The notes under the pieces: generated by a model
Seen by the model: the letters and a program-made list of their open reading frames with translations, nothing else
The model's database searches: none
What the model was told of the DNA's origin: nothing
Shown here: positions 1 to 7,315 of the stretch, piece by piece
How the letters are laid out: each line of letters opens with the position of its first letter
How positions within the stretch are numbered: the stretch's first letter is position 1
DNA from: Alphaproteobacteria bacterium
GTDB lineage: Bacteria; Pseudomonadota; Alphaproteobacteria; Puniceispirillales; Puniceispirillaceae
Direction: 5' to 3'
Assembly: GCA_011525265.1 (NCBI GenBank)
Contig: WTHV01000092.1
Coordinates: 1 to 14,681, forward strand
DNA length: 14,681 bases
Program-made: the position numbers and the translations under genes

Positions 1-859
1 CAGGGGGGCGTAATGTGCCAGCCACATGCATCGCTGTTGCAATGGCGCCCAAGACCTTATCTCCATCATGGATAATACCGCCCTCATCAGCGAGTATTAA
101 ACGGTCGGCATCACCATCAAGTGCAATCCCGACATCTGCGCCCTGTTCAACCACAGCCTGTGCCATTTTGGCAGGGTGAACAGCACCGCAACCATGATTA
201 ATATTCAGCCCATCAGGCTCATTATAAAGCGCGATGACCTCTGCGCCCAAGGCAGCTAGTGTCTTTGGCGCTGTCATATAGGCCGCGCCATGCGCGCAAT
301 CCACCACGACTTTTAGGCCATCAAACGGCTTTGGGCTATCGCTTGTGGCAACCGTCGCAACGGCATAATCAACATAGGTTTCATTTGTATCAAGGATACG
401 CCTGACACGTCCCATATCCTCTGCATCTGCCAATGCAATCGAGCCTTGCATAAGCTGGCTTATTTCAAGTTCAATTTCATCAGCTAGCTTTTTCCCATTC
501 GGGCCAAAGAGCTTGATACCATTATCATGATGCGGGTTATGGCTAGCCGAGATCATAACACCTAAATGCGCGCCAAGCTTTTCAGTCATTATAGAAACGG
601 TTGCGGTTGGGATAGGGCCAAGCAATTTGCATTCCATCCCAATAGAGGAAAATCCAGCGACGAGCGCCGCTTCAAGCATATAGCCAGATAATCTTGTATC
701 TTTGCCAATCACCACTAGAGGGGGGGTGCCATCTTCGCTTGTCCCATTATCAACAAACCATCTGCCTGCCGCCAAAGCCAAGCGAACCACTGATTCTGCA
801 CGCATTGGGCCTGTGTTAATACGTGCCCTGACGCCATCTGTGCCGAAAATACCTGCCAT
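1..859 (-). CDS. glmM: Phosphoglucosamine mutase GlmM (partial, C-terminus beyond the left edge)
   Basis: GlmM interconverts glucosamine-6-phosphate and glucosamine-1-phosphate in the cytoplasm, on the route to UDP-GlcNAc for peptidoglycan and lipopolysaccharide. The open frame starts at ATG 857-859 with MAGIFGTDGVRAR, matching the family N-terminal substrate loop, and stays open for 286 codons to the window edge. The phosphoserine loop ISASHNP lies at residues 103-109 (catalytic Ser probably 106), and the metal loop DGDADR at 248-253. About 160 C-terminal residues, including the phosphate-binding domain, are missing only because the window ends. An AGGCGAG Shine-Dalgarno-like stretch sits 7 bases before the ATG. 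It follows folP with a 106-base gap, in the order usual for alphaproteobacteria. Phosphomannomutase is the main alternative, but the N-terminus and loop fit GlmM better. Confidence 0.96.
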   Translation of the reverse strand, partial: MAGIFGTDGVRARINTGPMRAESVVRLALAAGRWFVDNGTSEDGTPPLVVIGKDTRLSGYMLEAALVAGFSSIGMECKLLGPIPTATVSIMTEKLGAHLGVMISASHNPHHDNGIKLFGPNGKKLADEIELEISQLMQGSIALADAEDMGRVRRILDTNETYVDYAVATVATSDSPKPFDGLKVVVDCAHGAAYMTAPKTLAALGAEVIALYNEPDGLNINHGCGAVHPAKMAQAVVEQGADVGIALDGDADRLILADEGGIIHDGDKVLGAIATAMHVAGTLRPP

Positions 860-901
860 GAATAAACTCGCCTAACCATGCGCCACAAGAGCGCCTTACC
901 T

Positions 902-924
902 CTTTGCCTGCACTATAGGCAAAG
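902..924 (-). other. Stem-loop in the folP-glmM gap
   Basis: CTTTGCCT (902-909) and AGGCAAAG (917-924) form a perfect 8-base inverted repeat around a 7-base loop. On the transcribed strand it lies after the folP stop and before glmM. No U-tract follows it, so it is not a canonical intrinsic terminator. It may be an RNA-stability or processing hairpin; the function is inferred only from position. Confidence 0.4.
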
Positions 925-965
925 CCCTAGCCCCTGTCCATATTGGCCTTATATGCCCATAATGG

Positions 966-2087
966 CTAGCCATGTTGTAGGGTTTGCACATAGACGCTGA
1001 TGGCTTGTGCTGTTTGTGCGACATCATGGGTGCGAATAATTTGTGCGCCAGATTCAATCGCGCGCAAGGTCAAGGCCAATGAGCCACCAAGTCTTTCTGT
1101 TGCAGGCTCATTGCGTGATAATTTTGCAATAGATGATTTGCGAGACACCCCAATTAATAGCGGCACACCAAGCCCATGAAATAAGGCTGTCCAATTGATA
1201 ATTTCAAGATTATGTGCAGGTGTTTTGCCAAACCCAAAGCCTGGATCAATCGCAATATGGGTGCGCGGCACACCAGCTGACCTTAGCGCCTCAATGCGCA
1301 TTTCAAGCCAATCATAGACATCCAATGGGGCAAAATCATAAGAAGGGTTTTGCTGCATCGTCTCAGGCGTGCCTTGCATATGCATGGCAATACCATAGCC
1401 ACCTGAGGGGGCTTGCGATAATGTGGCAAGAAGCGCTTCTGCGCCCTCATCACGAAAACCGGCAACATCGTTAATAATGGGCGCACCTGCTTTGGCGGCA
1501 TGGCTCATCACATTTGTATGGCGTGTATCAGCAGAGACAATATGGCCTTGAGCGGTCAATGCTTCGATGATTGGCACAATGCGCCTTATCTCTTCATCTC
1601 GTGCCACAGGCTCAGCACCGGGGCGTGTTGATTCGCCCCCAATATCTAAAATCCTTGCCCCATCATTGGCCATTGTAAGGCCATTGGCAATGCCATCTTC
1701 AGCGGCAAAATTCACACCGCCATCAGAAAAGCTATCAGGGGTAGCATTGACGATTCCCATAATTTGTGGCTCTGCCATTGATAAGGTGGCAAAATCATCA
1801 CGCGGCGCACAAAGGCGCGCTAATTGCGCCTCTGCTGTCAGTTTGTCAGATGCCTCAGACAGCCAATCATCAACAGTTTTGCGCGTGGCAATGATGTCGG
1901 ATGGCGCATCGCCTCTTTGGATAATATCAACATGGCTAAAGCCCATCCAACCACCTGCTAGATGATGATAGCTCGTTGCGTTCATTTTGCGCACCACGCT
2001 ATCCCATGCGACAAGTCCCACAGGCCTGATATACCGACGCCGCCCATGAGGCGGCGTTGGCAGGTCTTTTACATAAGTGAGGCTCAT
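966..2087 (-). CDS. folP: Dihydropteroate synthase FolP with N-terminal extension
   Basis: FolP condenses 6-hydroxymethyl-dihydropterin pyrophosphate with p-aminobenzoate to make dihydropteroate, and it is the sulfonamide target. The protein has 373 residues against roughly 270-290 for a minimal enzyme. The TIM-barrel domain begins near residue 108. It carries IMGIVNATPDSFSDGG (109-124), GGESTRPGA (150-158), SADT (185-188), IND (206-208), DPGFGFGKT (281-289), GVSRKS (313-318) and the closing IIRTHD (350-355). Residues 1-105 form an extra region (PVGLVAW, LAGGWMGFSHVDIIQRG) of a kind I associate with alphaproteobacterial FolP; its role is not known to me. The ATG directly abuts the ftsH stop (TAG|ATG), which suggests translational coupling. 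The stop is TAG. All expected active-site motifs are present. Confidence 0.96.
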   Translation of the reverse strand: MSLTYVKDLPTPPHGRRRYIRPVGLVAWDSVVRKMNATSYHHLAGGWMGFSHVDIIQRGDAPSDIIATRKTVDDWLSEASDKLTAEAQLARLCAPRDDFATLSMAEPQIMGIVNATPDSFSDGGVNFAAEDGIANGLTMANDGARILDIGGESTRPGAEPVARDEEIRRIVPIIEALTAQGHIVSADTRHTNVMSHAAKAGAPIINDVAGFRDEGAEALLATLSQAPSGGYGIAMHMQGTPETMQQNPSYDFAPLDVYDWLEMRIEALRSAGVPRTHIAIDPGFGFGKTPAHNLEIINWTALFHGLGVPLLIGVSRKSSIAKLSRNEPATERLGGSLALTLRAIESGAQIIRTHDVAQTAQAISVYVQTLQHG

Positions 2088-2486
2088 CTATGCCCCATCT
2101 GGCCCTGCAGGCTCACCTGACGGCTTTGCTGAGCGTCTGCCACCTGTTGGCAGGCCTGAGCGTGGCTTTTTCGCGCGTGGCTCTGAAGGCTCATCATCTG
2201 AGCCATCATTGCGTGATAATGTACCACCTTCTACGATGATTTTAATTTCTTCACCGTTTAACGTCTCATATTCAAGGAGACCTTGCGCAAGGTTTTCAAG
2301 TTGATCATTATGCTTTTTCAACAGGTTTTCAGCATCTGTATAAGCCTCATCCACAATGCGGCGTACCTCTGCATCAATCAGATCAGCGGTCCCTTCAGAC
2401 ACGGTCTTTTGCTGTGTAACAGAACGACCTAAGAAGACTTCTTGCTCATCACCCGCATAGGCTAAGAAGCCAAGCTTGTCGGACAT
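2088..2486 (-). CDS. ftsH: FtsH C-terminal fragment, downstream of a frameshift
   Basis: This frame encodes the last 132 residues of the FtsH protease: MSDKLGFLAYAGDEQEVFLG continues the zinc-metalloprotease domain helices, followed by a charged, Pro/Gly/Ser-rich tail. In intact FtsH proteins the MSDKLG-type segment follows MVTEWG directly, and MVTEWG ends the true sequence of the preceding frame. The ATG at 2484-2486 is therefore an internal Met codon rather than a gene start. The only purine-rich sequence before it, GGGGG, is one base from the ATG, too close to act as a ribosome binding site. Independent translation is unlikely. Joined to the upstream frame by deleting one base, it gives a 645-residue FtsH. 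Its TAG stop abuts the folP ATG. Confidence 0.9.
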   Translation of the reverse strand: MSDKLGFLAYAGDEQEVFLGRSVTQQKTVSEGTADLIDAEVRRIVDEAYTDAENLLKKHNDQLENLAQGLLEYETLNGEEIKIIVEGGTLSRNDGSDDEPSEPRAKKPRSGLPTGGRRSAKPSGEPAGPDGA

Positions 2487-4026
2487 ACCCCCATTCGGTC
2501 ACCATACGGCGCGCCATATCGGTCGCCATTCTGATATCAGATGAGGCACCTGTGGTGATTTTATCAGCACCAAAGATGAGGTCTTCTGCGATACGACCCC
2601 CACAAGCCACACGCAAATCAGCCAAGATTTTATCATAGGCAAGCGACACACGGTCACCTTCTGGTAGACGCATCACCATACCAAGGGCACGGCCGCGTGG
2701 GATGATGGTTGCTTTGTGAATAGGATCAGAGGCTGGCAGATGAAGTGCCACAACTGCGTGGCCTGCCTCATGATAGGCGGTAAGGCGCTTTTCATCATCT
2801 GTCATGACCATTGAGCGACGCTCTGAGCCCATCATAACCTTATCTTTGGCTTCTTCGAATTCAGCCATTGATACAGTTCTGCGCCCTTTGCGCGCGGCAA
2901 GCAATGCTGCTTCATTGACCAAATTGGCCAAATCTGCCCCTGAGAAGCCGGGCGTACCACGAGCAATTGTGCGTGGCTCAACATCATTTGATAATGGTGT
3001 TTTACGCATATGCACTTTCAAAATGCGCTCACGGCCAAGCAAATCTGGGTTTGGCACAACAACTTGACGGTCAAAACGACCCGGACGCAATAAGGCAGGG
3101 TCAAGAACATCAGGACGGTTTGTGGCAGCAACAAGGATAACCCCTTCATTTGCCTCAAAGCCATCCATTTCAACAAGCATTTGGTTTAGCGTTTGTTCAC
3201 GCTCATCATTACCACCGCCAAGACCAGCACCACGATGACGGCCAACCGCATCAATCTCATCAATGAAGATAATACAAGGGGCGCTTTTCTTACCCTGTTC
3301 AAACATATCACGCACACGGCTTGCACCAACGCCGACAAACATCTCAACAAAGTCAGAGCCAGAGATAGAGAAGAATGGCACATTTGCCTCACCCGCAACT
3401 GATTTTGCGAGCAACGTTTTACCTGTACCAGGAGGGCCCACCAATAAAACACCTTTTGGAATCTTACCACCAAGGCGTTGGAACTTTCCTGGGTCTTTGA
3501 GGAATTCGACCACTTCTTCTAATTCTGTCTTTGCTTCGTCAATACCTGCCACATCATCAAATGTGACACGCCCATGTGCTTCAGTTAGCAATTTGGCACG
3601 TGACTTACCAAAGCCCATAGCCCCGCCTTTGCCACCACCTTGCATTTGACGCATGAAGAAAATCCAAACGCCAATGAAGAGCAACATAGGGAACCATGAA
3701 AGCAGTAATGAGAAGAAGCCCGGCGAATTGCTATCATCAGGGCGTGCTTCGATACGCACATCATTATCTGTTAAGATACCGACAATATCAGCACCCTCTG
3801 GCACATAGGATGATAGCTGTTGATTATCCTTTGTACGCGCAATAATGTTTTTGCCTTCAATGACAACATCTCGCACTTGGCCTGATTGCACGGAGCTTAC
3901 AAAATCAGTGTATGCCACATTGCGTGACGCACCATTTGATGCCGGATTTTGAAATAGGTTGAACAATGACATCATTGCGATACCAATAATCACCCAAATA
4001 AATATGTTGCGGCCAAGATTGTTCAC
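2449..4026 (-). CDS. ftsH: ATP-dependent zinc metalloprotease FtsH, main part, truncated by a frameshift
   Basis: FtsH is the inner-membrane AAA+ protease that degrades misfolded membrane proteins and selected regulators. Visible in order are transmembrane segment 1 (about 8-24), a periplasmic domain, transmembrane segment 2 (about 104-125), Walker A GPPGTGKT (197-204), Walker B IIFIDEID (252-259), the second region of homology NRPDVLDPALLRPGRFDR (303-320), the zinc motif HEAGH (419-423) and the probable third zinc ligand D497. After G513 the frame runs into 12 unrelated residues (YVRQAWLLSLCG) and a stop, because of one extra G in a five-G run. The start is GTG 4024-4026: an in-frame TAA lies 12 bases upstream of it, and AAAGGG sits 8 bases before it. 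It follows tilS with a 69-base AT-rich gap in which I see no convincing promoter. Confidence 0.95.
   Translation of the reverse strand: MNNLGRNIFIWVIIGIAMMSLFNLFQNPASNGASRNVAYTDFVSSVQSGQVRDVVIEGKNIIARTKDNQQLSSYVPEGADIVGILTDNDVRIEARPDDSNSPGFFSLLLSWFPMLLFIGVWIFFMRQMQGGGKGGAMGFGKSRAKLLTEAHGRVTFDDVAGIDEAKTELEEVVEFLKDPGKFQRLGGKIPKGVLLVGPPGTGKTLLAKSVAGEANVPFFSISGSDFVEMFVGVGASRVRDMFEQGKKSAPCIIFIDEIDAVGRHRGAGLGGGNDEREQTLNQMLVEMDGFEANEGVILVAATNRPDVLDPALLRPGRFDRQVVVPNPDLLGRERILKVHMRKTPLSNDVEPRTIARGTPGFSGADLANLVNEAALLAARKGRRTVSMAEFEEAKDKVMMGSERRSMVMTDDEKRLTAYHEAGHAVVALHLPASDPIHKATIIPRGRALGMVMRLPEGDRVSLAYDKILADLRVACGGRIAEDLIFGADKITTGASSDIRMATDMARRMVTEWGYVRQAWLLSLCG
2488..2492 (-). other. ftsH: Apparent +1 frameshift site in ftsH (homopolymer)
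   Basis: The coding strand reads GAA TGG GGG TAT GTC here, with five G in a row. Four would give GAA TGG GGT ATG TCC GAC, i.e. the family sequence EWGMSD. One extra base anywhere in this run explains the split. Homopolymer error, a real indel or ribosomal slippage cannot be separated from the sequence alone. Confidence 0.9.
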
Positions 4027-4095
4027 GAGGCGAACCCTTTATCTAAAAATTTTATCGCTTTTGCCTAAATTGATACGAGATGCGCGCAAAATAGA

Positions 4096-5427
4096 CTAGT
4101 TATAGCTCATAAGGCTTGTTGCTATCCTGCTAAGCGGGTAGATGGCAACTTGTTCTGTTGGCCAATCCAAACGCTGAAAACAACCCTTTTGTACCATGTT
4201 CTTAATGTGGGGAGTGATAGGGCTATCGTCAAGGGCATGAACAAAAGGAAATAACAATCTTATGGGGTGCGGTTTTAATAAAAGCTGCTTGCGATAGGAA
4301 TTATCGGCATCATAAGCGTCTAAACGCCGTTGTGTCATAGGGTGTAGAACAAGTGCGACATTTGTGCGCACCAATAAGCGTCCCTTATAAATCATATCTG
4401 TACCAGCTGGCACGATCATAGGCTGATGCGGGCGTCCTGCCTCTGGGAAGACGTGAATCTGCCCTCCTTTATAGCTGAGCTGACAACCGCCAAGCGTTGC
4501 ATTTTGCTGATGAAGGATAGCCGCCAATAGACGTGTCACACTCATTGCCGAAGGGGGATAACCGCCATCACCTGTAAAGGACAGGATTTTCTGCAAAAGC
4601 AAAAGCTGTAAGGGCTTTGGCAATTCTGCAAAGGACGTGAAATCACAGATAAGCGCCAAGCCAGACTCATCGGCGCGAACCGCTGTGCGCCAAAAATCAT
4701 CAAGCCTGCACCACAAAGATTCGCTTATTGTTCTAGCATAGTTGCCAAGTTGGCATAATTGCGTGCCAAGAATAGGGTCTTGTTCTAAAATAGCGCGCCA
4801 TCGCACACGTTCAAACGCCTGATTGTGATTGGATGGATCAGAGATGAAGTCATAGGCATTGTCACGGCAATAGGCGACAAGCACCTCTTTTGGCACGCTT
4901 AAAAATGGGCGAATAGACATCACATGATTGATAGAGGTCACTGCCCTGATACCGCTAAGCCCTTGCAGGCCTGACCCATGAGATAAGCGCATGGCAATGG
5001 TCTCTGCCTGATCGTCGCGGTGGTGACCAAGCCATAAAATACCGCCCTTTTTGCGCGCATAAGCACAAATCAGATCATAGCGGTGTTTGCGCGCCCATTC
5101 TTGGCGTGCGGCTTTAGGGGGCGGGGCAGAAATTGTAAGGATTTCTGCTGTAATGCCATAGGAGCGTGCGCGCCTTGCCACCAATTGCGCTTCTGATTGT
5201 GCCTCTGGGCGCAGATTATGATTAACGATGACAGCGGTGAGCACCCTGCCTGTCTGGCGGGCGACATCATGCAAAATATGTAATAAAGCGGTCGAATCAG
5301 CCCCGCCAGACAGTGCAACTATCCAATGACCACTATCTGGCAAATCTCCGCTTTTTGATAGCGCAGAGAGAGACGCATTGACCGCGTCAATCAACAGTGT
5401 AGGGCTGGCGTCTGTTTTAGCTTTCAC
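4096..5427 (-). CDS. tilS: tRNA(Ile)-lysidine synthetase TilS
   Basis: TilS uses ATP and lysine to convert C34 of tRNA-Ile(CAU) to lysidine, which lets it read AUA codons and be charged with isoleucine. The 443-residue length is close to that of the E. coli protein. The N-terminal ATP-pyrophosphatase domain shows the PP-loop SGGADS (40-45), VNHNLRPEA (68-76), HHRDDQAET (135-143) followed by SHGSGLQGLSGI, and IRPFLSVPKE with DPSN (172-200). The remaining part, past about residue 215, has the lower similarity usual for TilS substrate-binding domains. The start is GTG 5425-5427, inside the end of cpoB, giving an 11-base overlap and probable coupling. The stop is TAG. It sits directly before ftsH, a pairing common in bacteria. 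Confidence 0.95.
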   Translation of the reverse strand: MKAKTDASPTLLIDAVNASLSALSKSGDLPDSGHWIVALSGGADSTALLHILHDVARQTGRVLTAVIVNHNLRPEAQSEAQLVARRARSYGITAEILTISAPPPKAARQEWARKHRYDLICAYARKKGGILWLGHHRDDQAETIAMRLSHGSGLQGLSGIRAVTSINHVMSIRPFLSVPKEVLVAYCRDNAYDFISDPSNHNQAFERVRWRAILEQDPILGTQLCQLGNYARTISESLWCRLDDFWRTAVRADESGLALICDFTSFAELPKPLQLLLLQKILSFTGDGGYPPSAMSVTRLLAAILHQQNATLGGCQLSYKGGQIHVFPEAGRPHQPMIVPAGTDMIYKGRLLVRTNVALVLHPMTQRRLDAYDADNSYRKQLLLKPHPIRLLFPFVHALDDSPITPHIKNMVQKGCFQRLDWPTEQVAIYPLSRIATSLMSYN

Positions 5428-6610
5428 AAGATGCCGCAGTTGTTAATTCACCAAGGCGTGTCAAGAATGACTCACTTGGCTGATCAAGCATATTTGGCAA
5501 GTCAGAGAAGATTTGGCAGGCCTGTTCTGCGGTGGCGAAATTGAGCACTGATTCAGCAATCATCAAAATCGCTTCTGGCAGGCGGGCATCATCTGGGAAT
5601 TCTGAATTAAATTCCGTAAATGACATTGCTGATTTGCCGTAATCACCTTGGATGAATTGCACACGTCCTAACCAATAAAGCACATCTGCTGATCGCGCAT
5701 CCTCGGGGTGTAATTCACGGAATTCAGCGAACCCTGCCTCTGCTGTTTCAAGGTCATTTTGCAACATGCTGCCAAAGGCAAAGCGATATTGCTCTTCTGC
5801 TGTGCCCTCAGGTAGAACCGTAATGGCAGGCTCTTCTTGTGCTATCAGCTCTTCTTGTGCGGCTGGCTCGTCAGTCGAATCATCTGTGGCTTCTTGTGCG
5901 CTCACATTATCTGATGGTGCAGCATTATTGCCCTCATCGCTTATAAGCGCTGTGGCAGTCACATTATCTTCATCTGTATTTTGACTGGCTAGATTACCAT
6001 CTGTCGCATTATCTTGGCTGGCATTATCTGCCTCTGATTTAGCCAATTCGGCTATGAGCGCATCATCTTTTTCAACGCTCCATGTCGCGCCGCCTGTGTC
6101 ATTATCGCGGCTCATAGAAACGGCAGGGGCAGTGCCACCTGCTGATACGCCATCTTGCAAAATTGCGTCTGTTAACTCATCACTGCTGAGTGACAATAAT
6201 GTTTGCATTCTTTTTTCAAGGCGTAAGACACGAAATTCAATATCAGATGACAACTCAATAGAGCGACGCAGGCGTTGGTTCAAAATATCAATCGTATCGC
6301 CAAGCTCGCCCATCTGTGCTTTTAACGCTTTTATCGCAGATGCTTGGCTGCGCGTGTCATCCTCTGCGGCAGATGCTAATTCTTCAATTTTCATGCGCAT
6401 TGAGCGGAATTCGGTTTCAATCGTTCCGCGCACTGTCTTTAAATTATCTTCGATCGTATTAAGACGCATTTGTTGACGTGCCATCAGCGCCGAATTTGAG
6501 TCAGATGACTGTGCTAAAGCTGATGAAAGCGGCATTGTCCCAATGACCGCCACAAATCCCATCACTGCTGTTAGGCGTGATACTGTGCCAAATGATGCTA
6601 AAACACGCAT
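5417..6610 (-). CDS. cpoB: Cell division coordinator CpoB (YbgF), Tol-Pal associated periplasmic protein
   Basis: CpoB is a periplasmic TPR protein that links the Tol-Pal machine with peptidoglycan synthesis during outer-membrane constriction. The 397-residue product has a Sec signal peptide (cleavage probably after the ALA at 31-33), a predicted coiled-coil region (about 40-140) for trimerisation, and an Asp/Glu/Asn/Ala-rich linker (about 165-268). The TPR-like domain (about 272-375) contains EEQYRFAFGSMLQNDLETAE, LYWLGRVQF, GDYGKSAMSF and EACQIF-like AEQACQIF. The acidic linker is longer and more repetitive than I expect for the short E. coli protein (about 260 residues). The start is ATG 6608-6610 with an AAGAGAAG purine stretch just before it. 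It has its own candidate promoter beyond the pal terminator. The stop (TAA) lies within tilS. Confidence 0.9.
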   Translation of the reverse strand: MRVLASFGTVSRLTAVMGFVAVIGTMPLSSALAQSSDSNSALMARQQMRLNTIEDNLKTVRGTIETEFRSMRMKIEELASAAEDDTRSQASAIKALKAQMGELGDTIDILNQRLRRSIELSSDIEFRVLRLEKRMQTLLSLSSDELTDAILQDGVSAGGTAPAVSMSRDNDTGGATWSVEKDDALIAELAKSEADNASQDNATDGNLASQNTDEDNVTATALISDEGNNAAPSDNVSAQEATDDSTDEPAAQEELIAQEEPAITVLPEGTAEEQYRFAFGSMLQNDLETAEAGFAEFRELHPEDARSADVLYWLGRVQFIQGDYGKSAMSFTEFNSEFPDDARLPEAILMIAESVLNFATAEQACQIFSDLPNMLDQPSESFLTRLGELTTAASCES

Positions 6611-6654
6611 AGTCTTCTCTTTCCCTTGGTCTTACAAATCTCAATCATGACCTT

Positions 6655-6683
6655 ATTATATCAATCATGCCTTCTTCTTAAAA
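6655..6683 (-). promoter_or_regulatory. Candidate sigma-70 promoter for cpoB-tilS-ftsH-folP
   Basis: On the minus strand a perfect -10 box TATAAT lies at 6655-6660, with a -35-like TTTTAA at 6678-6683 and exactly 17 bases between them. The -35 matches TTGACA at three of six positions, so it is weak. The predicted start near 6648 leaves a leader of about 35-40 bases before the cpoB ATG. Its position immediately after the pal terminator makes a second transcription unit plausible. Confidence 0.6.
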
Positions 6684-6695
6684 CCAGAATAGGGC

Positions 6696-6727
6696 AAAAA
6701 AAAGACCTCGCACAATGCAAGGCCTTT
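6696..6727 (-). terminator. Rho-independent terminator after pal
   Basis: On the minus strand AAAGGCCTTGCA, loop TTG, TGCGAGGTCTTT forms a 12-pair stem with two G-T pairs (plus-strand arms 6701-6712 and 6716-6727). It runs into eight consecutive T (6696-6703), part of which closes the stem. It starts about 30 bases past the pal TAA. The plus strand also ends the hairpin with five T, so it could work in both directions, although no gene faces it from the left. Confidence 0.88.
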
Positions 6728-6757
6728 TTAGTCATGATAAATAAAGCGCGTACGCTA

Positions 6758-7315
6758 TTAGTTCAATACTGTTACAGAGCGACGATTCTTCGCCCATGCA
6801 TCTTCGTTTGAACCAACAACAGCTGGACGCTCTTTACCGTAAGATACGATACGAATGCGTGAGCCATCTACGCCCTTTGCAACAAGATAGTCACGTGTGG
6901 CAGATGCGCGGCGCTCGCCCAATGCCAAGTTGTATTCTCTTGTACCGCGCTCATCGGCGTGGCCTTCAATCTTCACGCGGAAGCTAGGCTTTGCGTTCAA
7001 CAAGGCAGCCTGTGCATCCAATGTCGCCATGGCGTCAGCTGAAAGCTGTGATGAATCGTAACCGAAAAGCACTGTATCACCGATTGACATCATTTCAGCG
7101 CGCGCAGCTTCCAAAGCTGAGTTATCAGCGTTTGATGCAGCAGAGGCTGTTGATGATGACGATGTTGTTGATGATGCTGATGATGAAGCTGTTGAGCTTG
7201 TTTCCGCTGTTGTGCCGGCAGATGAGCCTGCTGCTTCTTCAGTGATTGTTGATGCTGTTTCACAAGCAGCTAGGAAAAATGTAGCTGCAAAAAGTGTAAG
7301 TAAAGGTTTGAACAT
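6758..7315 (-). CDS. pal: Peptidoglycan-associated lipoprotein Pal
   Basis: Pal is the outer-membrane lipoprotein that binds peptidoglycan and TolB, anchoring the envelope at the division site. The 185-residue product has a lipoprotein signal with lipobox LAAC (Cys18 lipidated). Residue 19 is Glu rather than Asp, consistent with outer-membrane sorting. A Ser/Thr/Ala-rich linker (about 20-65) follows. The OmpA-like domain carries VLFGYDSSQLS (82-92), the peptidoglycan motif IEGHADERGTREYNLALGERRA (116-137), SYGKERP (158-164) and NRRS (177-180). I chose ATG 7313-7315, not the in-frame ATG ten codons upstream, because it gives a standard-length lipoprotein signal and has GGGAG six bases before it. 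The stop is TAA, followed by a strong terminator. Confidence 0.96.
   Translation of the reverse strand: MFKPLLTLFAATFFLAACETASTITEEAAGSSAGTTAETSSTASSSASSTTSSSSTASAASNADNSALEAARAEMMSIGDTVLFGYDSSQLSADAMATLDAQAALLNAKPSFRVKIEGHADERGTREYNLALGERRASATRDYLVAKGVDGSRIRIVSYGKERPAVVGSNEDAWAKNRRSVTVLN

Noticed and set aside
962..973. Perfect 12-base palindrome at the folP stop codon
   Set aside because: It has no loop, so it cannot form a normal hairpin; it is short enough to arise by chance, and no known protein site was recognised.
2088..2486. The 132-residue frame as an independent gene with its own ATG start
   Set aside because: It is the exact continuation of FtsH, and its ATG has no usable ribosome binding site; it is treated as the frameshifted C-terminus.
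6054..6476. Plus-strand open frame of 140 codons opposite cpoB
   Set aside because: Composition mirrors the cpoB codons on the other strand, with no recognisable domain or ribosome binding site.
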